A stretch of 64,000 nucleotides of DNA from Balanoglossus misakiensis (lineage: Eukaryota; Hemichordata). A model generated the notes under the pieces. The model worked only from the letters and a program-made list of their open reading frames with translations, was not told where the DNA came from and did no database searches. Where the stretch lies: contig CM082591.2 of NCBI GenBank assembly GCA_040954595.2, positions 1,674,001 through 1,738,000 on the forward strand. Reading direction: 5' to 3'. This document shows, in pieces, positions 49,652-62,600 of this stretch; position 1 is the stretch's first letter, and every line of letters begins with the position of its first letter. The position numbers were made by a program, and so were the translations under genes.

Positions 49652-52600
49652 ATGGGGAAGAAGACAAAAAAGGACAGTGAACCACCACCCAAGGACACCG
49701 TAAGTTTCTAAAGTTGATCTTGAATTTCAACATTCACCAATGCCCATTACAAAGGCTTGATGATAATCTTTTTTTCTCCCTCTCTCTAGTTTGACCCCCT
49801 GACCATTGACAGCAAACAAGCGGCCACAGTGGTGTTGATGTTGGACAGTCCTGAAGATGAGGTCTTAACCAAAGCCTGTGAAGCCATCTACAAATTTGCA
49901 GAAAAATGTAAGTTGGGTGAAATTACCAATTATGGCATACTCATCAGATATGATCTTTCACCTGCAAGAACTATGCCACTCACATTATGGAATGTCTTGA
50001 TCAATTCTAGGTGATGATAACAAAGCATTACTGTTGGAGCTTGGTGTGGTTCCTCCTCTTCTGAAACTGATCAGTTCGGAAGACAAAATTGTCAGAAGAA
50101 ACTCAACTATGGCGTTAGGAGTCATGGCTGTCTTTTGTAAGTATATTGACAAGCACATTTTTTGTAAGAAAGGAGTGATATATGAACCACATTATCATCC
50201 CCACTTTGTAAATGTTAATAACCTTTTACTCTATTTTTTATATCACAGCGGAAGTGAGGAAGGTTTTGAGAAAAACCGACGCAATACAACAAGTGATTCG
50301 GTTACTTGCACCAGAAGGTATGCACAATAACTTTTCATTTTCGAAAGGGTTTCACTTAAAAAAAGAGAAAAATATTCAGTCAGTACAATATTCATCTCAA
50401 ATGCTATATGACCCTTTCACCACCATGGTTTGGTCCAACGCCACAGTTCTCAATGGCAGTGTTGGACCGTTATACAGGGAAATAGGGGTGACAGGTACAA
50501 AATGAGACCAAGAATGAAGGATCATCTAAGTGTGGTAACTGTCCCTGTACTGAAAAAAAAAAATTAATAACTTTTTGTTTTGGTGTTGTTGTTACAGAGG
50601 ACACATTAGTTCATGAGTTTGCCTCCCTCTGCATCGCATCAATGGCCAACGAATTCACCAGCAAAGTTCAGATATTTGAGCAAGATGGCGTTGAACCATT
50701 GATACGACTGCTGGCCGATCCTGATCCCGATGTACAGAAGAACGCAGTGGAAGCTATCTGTCTCATGTTACAAGATTTCCAAACCAAGGCTGCAATCAGG
50801 TATGGGTGGTGTAGTTATAGCCTGTTCAGCCAACACACAGACTTTATGTTTTGCTTTCATCTGAAACTTTCCCGTTTCCTACAGACCTAGGTATTCTCAA
50901 GTATCTCTGAGATGTACCTCACTAAACCTTTGACCCCATAATGATTGCTTCACAGAGAATTGAGCGGGATACAGCCACTCCTAGACCTGTTGAAATCGGA
51001 ATATCCCGTCATACAAGAGTTCGCCCTGGTCAGCCTGGCGCGATGCACTGAAGACACGGAAAACAGAGAAGTTCTCCGAGAGTTGGGTGGTCTGGAAAAA
51101 TTGGTAGAATTCATCGGAACACCAGTAAGTAAAACCTTCAACCCCAGTTCCCTCTTTAGGTAGTAATGTTATTTTACCACTCATGTTATTCTTCCCAACT
51201 CTCACACCCACCACTCAGGAATACAGCGACCTCCATGTACATGCCTTGTTGGTGATGTCAAATTGTCTGGAAGACACGGAAAGCATGGAATTGATCCAGA
51301 GTTCCGGTGGTCTTCAGAAATTATTACAATTTGCCGTGGAAGCCACACTGCCGGAAGTTCAGCAGAACGCTGCCAAAGCCATGACCAGGGCCGCGAAAAA
51401 TTGTAAGTGCATCTGTCCCTAAAACTGTATTAACAAAGCCTTCAGTATGACAGAGAATATGTCAAGTTTGCACTGGTGGTATATTGTCTCAATATTGGTA
51501 GAAGAAATGGGTTTCCTGCAAAACAATAACTTTTTGCCTTTGATGTTTTGATGTATATTCTCGTTGTTTTTCTCGCCAACAGCTGAAAATCGCAAGATAT
51601 TCCACGAACAAGAAGCAGAGAAAACACTGATCCAGTTACTCGAATCTGACAGTGCCCAAGTGCAGGCTGCAGCCGCACAGACCATCGCTGTTATGTCCGA
51701 ATATCTTCTCTCCAAAGCGGCCATCGGTGAACTCGGTAAGAACAACTTCCCTTGCTGGAAAACTTGTCACCGTCATTGTGATCTCATTTGCGAAGCCACC
51801 TACACCATTCAGTTTTATTCATTTCTGTTCTTATTCTTTCTGTTTCTCCACTCTCGTGCCCTCAGATGGAATCGGTCCCCTAGTGAAATTACTGAACAGT
51901 GACAGTGGCGAGGTGCGGGAAGCTGCTTCGTTAGCATTGGCCAATCTGACAACAGCTAGCTCTAATAACTGCAGGTACGTCAAAATTTAAATTCTTCATT
52001 CAGTGTCATTTCTTGATCTGTATTTGTGTTAGTGCAACTGGTGACATTCAATATTGGAGAGCTTGCTCCGAATCCTGCTTCTTACAAGTAATTTTTTTTT
52101 CATCATCAGTGATCTAGTTGAACAGAAAGGAGTGGAGCCCCTGATTGCGTTGCTTGGCGACACCAAGGAGGGGGCTCAGGCCAATGCAGCAGTGGTGCTG
52201 ACCAATATGGCGTCCGATGAAATCATGAGACAGGACATTCAAAGCAAAGGAATTGTCCCTGCACTAACATCACCATTACTCTCCAAGTATGTCACATGAC
52301 TTACCTACCACTAAATAGTTTGGTCCACTTTTAATGGTTTGGTCCATAACATGCTTCTCGAATCTGCCAAAACACTGAAATGAAAAAAAAAAAGAAAACA
52401 GATTTTACTTTGAAATTGTGGAAAGCAGCAATTTTAAGTGGTTTTAGTGGAACCTGTTAAAGTTTTATATGTTTCAGATTATTTTTATTTTTTTCCTAAG
52501 GAATACCAATGTCCAAGGCAAAGCCGCTCTGGCAGTTGCAGCATTTGTATGTGACGCGGATTCTAGAACAGAGGTATGTGTACAGTGATTGAGCCTTCCT

Positions 52601-55600
52601 TCCATGCAAATTCTGCCTTTAGTATTTGCATAATTGCTGCAGTTATTAAAGTACATCCATCTGGGTTGCTAATTCATCCATGTGTGATCCCTTTCCTACA
52701 GTTGCGTAATTCTGGAGGTCTAGCCGCTCTGTCAAAACTGTTGACGTCTGGAAATGAAGAAGTTCGTCGTAGTGCTTCATGGGCCATCGTGGTTTGTGCG
52801 ACAGACACACCTACAGCTATGGAAATATGCAAATTAGGGTCGGTGAACAATTTAAACTTTATTACATGTATGATGTTGCTTGTTAATAATTTTAAAATGC
52901 AGGCAATATGTCCATGCTGTTCATGCATACAAAGTATTTTCACTACGAACTTTCTTGACAAATCTGTTAATTTCCAGTTTTGGATTTTTTTCTGCTTTGC
53001 AGTGGTCTTGAAACACTCCAGGAAATCGAGCAATCGAGCACCAGACAGAACCAGTTTAGTCAAGCAGCACTCGACCGGTTATTGGACAGTAACTTGTCAG
53101 CGAAGTATGCTCTCACTGGCAGACTGGGGCCCATGGATATCATCCAAGATGGTTTCTATGACCCGGGTCAGGTAGGGTGCCTTTAATTCAACAATATCAC
53201 TGAAGCTTTGGAAAGGTATTTCAAATGTACAAATCGCGTTGTGGAGGAAAATTGCATTATAATATTATACTACACGTAGTGGTTTAATAGAAGCAAAAGA
53301 CAAAATTGAAAGTGTCCATGTATTGTCACGGGAAACAATCATATATTGTAAATTGATCACCCTGCTGCTGTATGTCATGTGACCAGTCGACTGTCATGTG
53401 ACTTGGATTTCTTGTCATGTGACTTGCCAAATTGGGAAACGACCAATAACACCCGGGGATTTCAGTCACATGATGTACAACACCATATAAACTTTCATTC
53501 TAGGCGAAATATTACGGTGCACAATATGAAGATCCAGATGGGGACTGGGTAATGACATTTTCAACAAATGTTATCAGTGTCTGACCAATGTCATTTGTCA
53601 TGTCATCTTGACCTTGTGACCGTCTTGACCTTGACCTTTCCTCAGTCTCCTTAATGTGTCTCCCTGTACCACATGTTGTATACTGCCTTTACCCTTAATA
53701 CGACTAAATCCAAACGTCAACAAATCAAAATGAATTCAACCCACACATAAATGTACCACCAAGACATATCCCCCAAGCCCGCTATCTCTCCTGCCTTCAG
53801 CAATATTGCAAACAGTTATTATGACAACTATCAGAGACACTACCTGACGAACTAATTGTTCTGGCTTGCTCCAAAGTACAGATCCAACAAGTACAGCCTG
53901 ACCAATTTGATTTCACTCTGTGTGAAACCCCTGCACAAGAAGTGTCATCTCCTGCACATCGTCAAAATCAATGTTCCTGGTCGTGTGCACATCTGTTTGT
54001 CGTCTGTTGATTGGCTGATAACCTTCTGATGTCACCACACACTGTTTTTGCATTGGTTTGTTTTATTGCAACGCACCTGGATGACGTGTTTTCAAAGTCT
54101 TCTAATGACCATGTTGTGGTGTGCCTTTTTTCCCATTTGGCCATCCAAGTGAAAATCTATGATTGGCTAAATCTATACTTTCCATAGTACATGTACATTT
54201 CGGTATAGACAGGTTTCCAGATTAGACAGGGTTCAGTTTAGACAGGTTTTATCATACATGTACACAAAATGTCAGTGTGGCGTAACCGTTTATATTTATG
54301 TCACATTCACAGCTGAAACCAGGTGGCAAATTCTTGACTCTTGAAGAATACAGCAAAACCAAGCCAGAACCCAAGAGGCCCATCTTGCTGGTCAACACCA
54401 AAGCACCTGAAAGTCTGGCCAGTTCGCCAGTTCCCTTGACGTCCGAGACAGACACGGCAAAACCGGAATCCAAGACGTCGGTGAAGAGCTCCAAGTCAAA
54501 CATCAGGTAAAGTAGACACAGAGTTTACTATATGGTATTAAACTGTAGCTAATTTCCGTAGGTGACTGTATACCTTTAATTACCATCTACCATAACTGAT
54601 GACTTTTGAATCAACAGAGGGAGAAAAGAAACCAAAAAGGAACGCGAGGAGAGAGAAGAGAGAGAGAGACAGGAAGCTGAGAAGCTGGCCGAGTTACAGA
54701 AAGTGCAGGCAGAGCAGTCATCAACGTGGCACCCACCGGCGGATCCAGCATTGGAAGGCTACATCAGTGACATCATCACGAATGTTGGTCCGCTGCCAAC
54801 AACCAGAGAGCAAGTCACGGCAGTCGCACAGTGAGTTTTACCCTTTTACCACCATGGTTCAGGTGTCCCTCTGTTTTGTCAGAAAAATTGTAAAGAAATC
54901 GGTTGAAACTTACCAACTTTGGTTTCTGACACCAAGCCACCACTTTATACAGTTGCTCAAGACACGTGACTACATCTTACCAGTAACGATAGCATCCTGA
55001 AATAAAGAGTATAAACAGATACTCATAATCTGTTTGTCTAATATTCATTCTTTCACTTCTATAGATTCGTCGGTGAAAAGATGGGAGGTCCAATCGAGCG
55101 GGGCCAGCTGACAAATTTCAGCTACGAGCTACCGATCAGTCAAATCAAACATGATCTAGACAGTAATATTATTCCCATTGGTAAAATTACCACTGGGATC
55201 CACTATCACAGGGCTCTCCTCTTCAAGGTAACGTGCTCCCAACTACTTTGCCTTCAGAAAGTTTTGTAACAGACGTGTGCCTTCTAGAACTGTGACAGTT
55301 GTATAAAAAAAAATCCAAAAATGGTCACTCTTACCGTGTTCCCATGGTGTATACTCCTTGCAGGTGTTATGTGACTATATTGCGGTTGGTGTGTCTTTGG
55401 TACGAGGTGAATACGGCCGGGCGTGGAATGAAATCATGCTGACAGAAGATGAAGCAGTAAGTTTAGTCAATGTTCGATTATCTGGAAGATGGTGTTTCTC
55501 CTAGCTCCAGTTTACTAGTCTGGCCAGTCTCCATGGCAGCCTGCAAGATGTAATATTACACATGACATATACAGTATATTATCAACACTCGTTATTGCAT

Positions 55601-55782
55601 TTTTTTAAAAAGACTGTCCGATTACAGATGTGAAATCAAATTTTTTTTAACCCACCTTTCTGTCTTTTCAGCCTGGTGCACCAAAGTTCCCACCAAAGGA
55701 ATACATCATCGATCTGATACATGAACCAGGAAGGTTGATGAGGTCGGATTCAGCAGACGCTGTCAGCTATCAAAGGCTCTAG
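49652..55782 (+). CDS. ARMC3: ARMC3, armadillo repeat-containing protein 3
   Basis: ARMC3 is a testis-enriched armadillo protein in vertebrates, linked to sperm flagella. Coding exons: 49652-49699, 49790-49907, 50011-50136, 50249-50317, 50598-50799, 50956-51124, 51219-51402, 51583-51735, 51866-51974, 52110-52286, 52501-52573, 52702-52838, 53003-53171, 53504-53548, 54313-54506, 54618-54830, 55065-55227, 55364-55456, 55672-55782. Phases agree and give 850 residues (human about 872). The start MGKKTKKDSEPPPKD is diagnostic. Armadillo repeats fill about 20-500, with family phrases such as LLDLLKSEYPVIQ and EVREAASLALANLTT. A charged, Glu/Arg-rich linker follows. The C-terminus carries the EDR1-like domain (HYHRALLFK, LVRGEYGRAWNE). 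The 15-codon exon at 53504 may be lineage-specific. Confidence 0.97.
50411..50496 (+). repeat. Dispersed 89-bp repeat in an ARMC3 intron
   Basis: ACCCTTTCACCACCATGG and TTTGGTCCAA are conserved. The right arm is partly diverged. Confidence 0.72.
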
Positions 55783-57000
55783 ATGGATTTACAGACAGAC
55801 AGACACACACACAGACACACACAGATACAACTTATTAAACATGGCAAGGTATTTACCAAGATAGTAATCATGACACAAATATTCCATTGCCGTAAAAAAT
55901 CATCACAAGCATGACATGTGTTATGAGTTATGTACACATAGCTATGTGCACATAGCATGTACATATTATGCAAGTACAAATGGACAGTAACATTTCATAC
56001 TAAATTATGTACAAATTACATGTTTTGAAATGGGTCTGACAGAGACTTTGCTTTGATTGCAGTGTATGTAATACTGTGATTTTTAACTGTAACATAAATT
56101 GTGATTAAAATTCCCAATTATGTAAATATTTCGATTCGTGTGATGTAATTATTTTTAATGTAGAAAGACCTTTTGTATATTAAACAATATAACAGTGTGA
56201 AAGAGTGAGGAAACAATGTTGCAAGCGATTTGAAAACCAGCTCACTAATTCCGAGAAATCGTGCCATGTTCCATATCATGAAAGGCACCCTCGCATAAGG
56301 TGAAAAATTCACTTCGTTTTTTCGCCGCGTAAACTTTGTCAAACAATATTTGCAACACTTCTAAAATTATGTATTCCTTTAGGAAATCTATACTTGGCCC
56401 TAAGTTTTACTTTTTAAAGAAAATTATTGTATGTGAACACTATGTAATGTCTGACAATAGTTTTAAATAAAAGGTAAAGTGTAATGAACTGGTATACATG
56501 TTTGATTTTATCAGCCGTATTGCTCTGTGATATCAAGATAAGTACCACTGTCCCCTCCCCCTCCCAGACCAGTGACAAATATACAATAAACGTTTGTTTG
56601 AATAATGTTTTGAGACAGACAAAGTGCTTGATTTGATACACAGATGACAATTCTGATTCCTGCTACTGTCCCCTCAAGACAGAGTAGAAAATCCCAGGCA
56701 ATATTTTCATAGAACTGACCAGTTTTTGCCCACCTAAGTGAGTGATTAATTAACCCAGCAGCATGAAGAAGAAAAAAAACTTAGGCAGAAAGAATAGAGA
56801 AAAGGTAGTGTTAGTTATTGATAAAAGAAATAAAATAAACACACACAAACCATCTTCGCCCGTCAAGGTCTTGCTCTCCGAAAAACACGGAGACCGGTCG
56901 AGCCAATGACCTGGGCAAACGGTCGATGACACACACACATACATGTATAAATATATTTTAGATAAAAGATAAAAATAATAACAGAAGAGAAACATAAGCT
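55783..57000 (+). other. ARMC3 3' UTR and intergenic DNA
   Basis: AATAAA signals lie at 56466-56471 and 56585-56590 on the plus strand. A (CA)n/(CAGA)n tract at 55791-55827 follows the stop codon. No further gene is seen. Confidence 0.4.
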
Positions 57001-59633
57001 CTATTTATCTTATTATTTATTGAAATGAAATATTTTAACCAAGCATTCATCCATCACTTGAAAAGGGAAACAAAAAATTGCTGCCACTTTCCCCATAACC
57101 CCAAAACTAAATCTCTACCAAGGAAAACTATGTCAAAAATTGCCAAAGATATTTGATATCATAATAAATATTACACTTTAACCATTTCGAAAATATTTAA
57201 CTGAAGTTGCAAACATCAAACATATAATCATAAATATGAAGGGTATTTGCACAATAAAATTTCCTGCCTTGATTTTATCCCTTGAATACAATGGAATTGT
57301 CCTGAGGCTAACAACTATGACAAAGCCTGTTCTACTTTGTGGGTAATATGGGGGGTGGGGGTGGGGGTTACGAAGGTGTATTATGCCAAGGAGGGAAGTG
57401 GTGCTTACTATATCTCCTCCATAATTACATAAAAAATTTCTGCCAGACATTATTTTTCACCTCTGGAAAAATGAAAAATTACCAGGATGGCTTTTAAAAG
57501 CAAAAACACTTTTTTGCCCAAAAATTGTCAGAGCTTTCAGCTCTTTTTTTGTTCATCACATTCTATTGCAGCAAAGCGATATATTAGCATTTTTTCATTG
57601 TGACCAATCAGATTACAGAATCCGACAGAATTTGTTGTATCATCATCCAGTCACAAAAGTACAAACAATTGTTTGTACAATATATTTATATCACAAACAT
57701 GTTCCAATTTTTTCACGAATGCCACAATATCAAAATACAAATGCCACCTGTATCAAAATGTAGAAAAATCACATTTCAGTTGAATTAAAATTCTCATAAA
57801 ACAATGAAAAGTGGGACCTTTTTTTCAATACTGTTTCACACAGATGATAAGTAGGTGGTAAGTGTCAAAAATATTTTCTAAATCTGGAACTGGAAACATC
57901 AAAATCTGATTTAAGTTGACATTCTAGCAAATTTTGGCAAACATTTTGTTTCAGGTTAAAACTTAATATCACTCTCTCTCAAAAAAAATGATATGCAAGT
58001 CATTAATCTAGCTGTTCAAACTTTTTGTTTTTGCACTACTTTTCAAATCACGAACACACATGGAATGTTATTCATGTTGACTTCACCTTACAGTGGCATT
58101 TCTAAGTAATATTTTCTACTTTTTGGATTCGGAAAATATTTCAAATAACTCTTTGTGTACATTTGTTTAAAAAATGTGTATCATTTCATCCTGGAAAACA
58201 TTTACCATGAAAAGATGGAGGTTCCATTATTGTTCAGAAAAAAGATCACAAAAAAATTGTGAACCACTCTGACCTTAATACGGCTTATTATTTCCAAAAT
58301 TATGAAAAGTAACAAATCTTCATTCAACATTCTTGACAGTATGAAATTTAAAGTATAATTATTAGACTATATAATTTGTCAAACACACGCTTGGATACAT
58401 ATCACTATCTCTACATCATAAACTCTGGTCTGTTTAAGAATAACATATGCCCATAAAATGTGTTATTTGAATCTGTATTTACATAGAGTTACAAAGTTAA
58501 ACTCGTTATTTGCAGAAATTCAGAAGGCCTTCCCATGAAAAAAACCCAAAGAAAACCAAACCAGGTGATACAGAGTTTCTCACTAGCCAATGTAAGTGCT
58601 CTGATGTCTGATTGGGTATTGTCATGGTTATAAGTTATCAGTGCAACAGTTGATTGGCAGTTAAGAGTTTCCCACAAACCAATGACCAGCCAAATCAAAA
58701 TGGACGCATAATGACTTCTGATTGGCTGTTGTCGTGGCAATTAACTATCAGAACAGCTTCTGATTGGCTCTTCATGGTTTTTCACTGTAACTCATTGATT
58801 ATTTACATCATTTATGTGCAAGTCTGCAATAAACCCTGAATGCAAGAGACAGTACTGTCATGCTTTGAGAAGACACAAAACATGTTTGAAGAACTGATTA
58901 TGTAAATGAGAATAGAACTGACCTCTTTCCCTTCTCCATATTGAGAATTTGTTAATTATTTCCGTACTACTTGCATTATATGTTTTACTTCATCTCAGAG
59001 AACAGACAAGTTTTGTTACCTGTTTAAGCAAATGGTCACTACAAACTATTTTCTTCATACTGAGTTTGCATTGAGCTTTGGGTTTATACCACACAGTAGC
59101 AAACGCTGGGAGTCCGTCAAGTAAATAGACTGGCTAGTACATTTTGTAAACACAGTACAAATTGTATTGCCACACAACGAGGAATGAACAGTTTTTTAAT
59201 TGTTTGACTTCATAAAACCATTTCTTTGGTTGGCCTTGTATTTTCTTGTCTTAAGAATGGTGGGGCCTCTAAATCATGTAAAAGGTTTGCATTGCAACCA
59301 GAAATTCGAAGGCATTCTTCAAGTTAAACGGTTAAAATGGCTGCTCAAAAACATGCCAACTTTGGACAGGGCTCATTTGACCTTTGACCTCGCCATCAGT
59401 AAATCGCAACCAATTTGAATACTGACATGTCAATTCTGTGAGGTCACTTATTTATCTTCTAAATCTTTGCCATGTTTCAACATTATAAGTTTTGTTTTGC
59501 TAGATTTCCCCAGCACATTCCATTCACTTTACCAAGATGGTGGTTAGGATGTTCACAGGTCAAGAGGTCATAGTCTGAGGTCAAAGGTCACACCTGAGGG
59601 AGAAATTGAGATTTTCTCCAGGGATTGATCTGT
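57001..59633 (-). other. Probable long 3' UTR of the fatty acyl-CoA reductase gene
   Basis: A minus-strand AATAAA lies at 57016-57021, 2.6 kb after the stop codon. The stretch is AT-rich and non-coding. It contains degenerate tandem CCAAT-bearing repeats (58602-58770) and three perfect nuclear-receptor direct repeats between 59378 and 59590. A nearer end of the transcript is possible. Confidence 0.4.
59378..59590. promoter_or_regulatory. Cluster of nuclear-receptor direct repeats beside the FAR stop codon
   Basis: TGACCTTTGACCT (DR1, minus) is at 59378-59390, AGGTCA-AG-AGGTCA (DR2) is at 59557-59570 and AGGTCAAAGGTCA (DR1) is at 59578-59590. DR1 is the site bound by RXR heterodimers with PPAR, and by HNF4 and COUP-TF. 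Function here is unproven. Confidence 0.5.
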
Positions 59634-62600
59634 TCAATTTGAGGAGCTGGTCAACCTGGTGAGTCTGACAAATTTGACGAAAAGATTTGTGACGAAATAC
59701 CAAAGATTTCGCGCGATCTGCGACCGTGCGATCAAGAATCGCCAAATGAGGATGGAGAGCACCGTGTTGAACGTGTAGCGGATGTTTCGTAATCTCTTGA
59801 GATGAGCTCTGGCTTGCGGCAGACTGGCAAGGTCTTCTTGCAAGACGAATCGCTTTGTGCCCAGGCAGTAGTTTTCCAGATAGTCTGTCCAGTCCAGGGC
59901 TCGTAGGTCGGGAGAGAACATCTGGAAAACGGAAACGAGCATTATTAATCCTCAGAATCCAACTCGGAATAAAACTTCTCTGCCTCTGAGTTTTTGTGAA
60001 AATATCTCTGAATGCCTGAGTCACTTTATGTCAAACCCCTCACCTTGTTATCTTCCTCGGACATGATAGCAGTCAATGCTTCTGCATTTCCGTTGGCCCA
60101 CTCCCAGTGATTGGTCGTGAAGTACTCCAGTGTCACCATAGCTTTCATCATCTTGTCGTAGATCCTCACCATCCTGTTGTCAAGCGACAGAAAGAATTTT
60201 GTCATGCTCTACTCGTAACTCAAAATCATCAATCAATCAATCAATCGCAGAATGGATATGGTCTCCTACCTGGGTTTCTTGCCCACAAGACGAAGTAAGA
60301 AATCGTAGAAGTAGCCGGGTATCTTATGACAAACTATGTTCCAGTACTCGTGTAGTACTCTGCATATAAAGAAACAAGAACGGAAGACACTTTTTATTTA
60401 TAATGTAGCACTCCTGACAAGGTTTAATAGCAACAGTGACGATAACTGAGTAGACGAATTGGACAATAACTTGTAACAGTTCTGATTATTCGTTGTTGAC
60501 ACATGTTTGACTGAAAGTCAAAAGAACTTACGTGTCGCGGGTGACTGTAGCATTGGGTCTTCGGATTGCATTGTCTAACGGCGTGCTTTTGAAATAAGGT
60601 ATAACGACAGATTCTGTATGCAAAATAAAAACAGGCAACATGCAAGAAATGTGTTTGTACATATGTGGAGAACACTAAAACATAATCCATTATTTGCCCA
60701 ATTCACGACATTAAAAGCAAACTTTGATTTGTCAAATGCAGGATCGAAACATGGAAAAAAAATGACATCATTTTTGTTTTAATTCCAGTACATACCTACG
60801 TCTCCCCATCGGAATGGATTGATCCCACCAGACGTCACGTTATAGACAGGGATAGTGTCGGGCCTGTGTGAACATGGAAAAGACAGAACATGAAAAAGTC
60901 ACTAAGTGACATACATAGTACATTGTAAACAAGAACTATCAGTGACATTATAATTGTATATACAGATAATATTAATTGTGTTCATATTCACAGCCCTCAA
61001 GGTTTCCTGATGTACAGCCAAAGCAACAGGAGTTAGATTTATCTTATCTGTCTCTTAACTTACTTGTGCACTGCAGTGTACCAGGCGGCAGCAACCATTA
61101 CGTTCACGGGGATGTCAACTGGAACGACATCAGCGATAGCATTCGGGTCCCCTCTCATACTGCGCAACAAACCTTTGCCAGTCTGTGTATCAAAAATATG
61201 ACAAAAATACAAATATAAGTAAGAGTTTGCAACATTTCAGGATCATAACACAACAGTCTTTCTATCAATCATCTAAAGAAAATGATGACATCTTATACTT
61301 ACAGCTATGAGCATTCCACTTGGTCCATTGAAATTATCTATCCAGCCCTGGGTACGAGTGAAAAAGAAGAAAAAAGATTGTTTTAACTTCATTGATCAAA
61401 TAGGAACAAATGAGCCACCTCAATCAATCAATCAATCAATCAAACCTTCTGGAGGAAGCTCAATGGGGCACACTTACTGGCATAGGTTCTTTCCACGTGG
61501 CACCAACAATGGACGGTCTCACGATGGCTACAGGCATGTTGACAGCTTCCTCAGCCAGCACGTATTCTCCAATGGCTTTTGTGAACGTGTAGGTGTTTGG
61601 TCGTTTGCCTAGAAGCTTCGGGGTCAGTAGTTGCAACATTTCGTCGTCCATCCATCTGTAAATAAGGAACACATTAATGTTGAATTGCCAATACACTATC
61701 GCTGGTAAGCGCTCATAGAGACAAATATTTGTCTGCCTTGCATTGGACACGATAGAGCACAGAGGACAACTATCATGCTGAAGTCAAGGTAGGTTTTATT
61801 CTCCCTGGCAGTTCACCACACAACACATGCACTGATTGGTTAAACAGTGCAGTTACGGGGTGACCAGGTGTTGTCAGATTAAGTATCTCAGACATAAAGA
61901 ATGACTCCTTGACTTACTCCATGGCTTGGTCTAATCTTTTATGGTCCATCGGAGGTGGATAAATCTTTTCCTCAATGTATCCTTGGTCACAATTACAGTA
62001 AGCAGTTGAAGTGTGGATGAATGCCTGAAAGGAATAACCATAAGATCAGACATGTCAAAATTAAATAACCAAACTTACTCTACTTAAGCCACGAAACATA
62101 ACAATGGATTTTCATGTTACTTCCAAATCAACTTACTTCTAAATTTGTCATATCTTTGCAGAGTTTAATCATCTCCTGCAGTGCCTGCACATTCAATCGA
62201 TATGATAATCTGAAATAAAAACATATTAATGCTATATTAGAAAATTGGGTGGGACCGGACTGGATGAAAAGATCCAGTTCCCCTATAAAAGCATACAGCA
62301 TACCATTGTTTGTGTAGGAAAGATCAGACTTACTTCATTTTTTCATCAAATTTGATAGTGGCAGCTACATGAAAAACTATGGAAACCTCTCTCTTCAACA
62401 TCTCTCTGTCTTCATCACTGAGTGCAAGTCCAGATTCTAACATGTCACTCTTTACAGCAATCAATCTGTTCAGACCCTCAGGGTTTTCTTCACGCACTTT
62501 GTCATACAGCTGGAGAATAAATGTTAAAAACAGGTCATTCAGCACTGAGCTAGAATAGCGCATGTTAAAAATACAAATATGTTTGAAAACATAATCAAAA

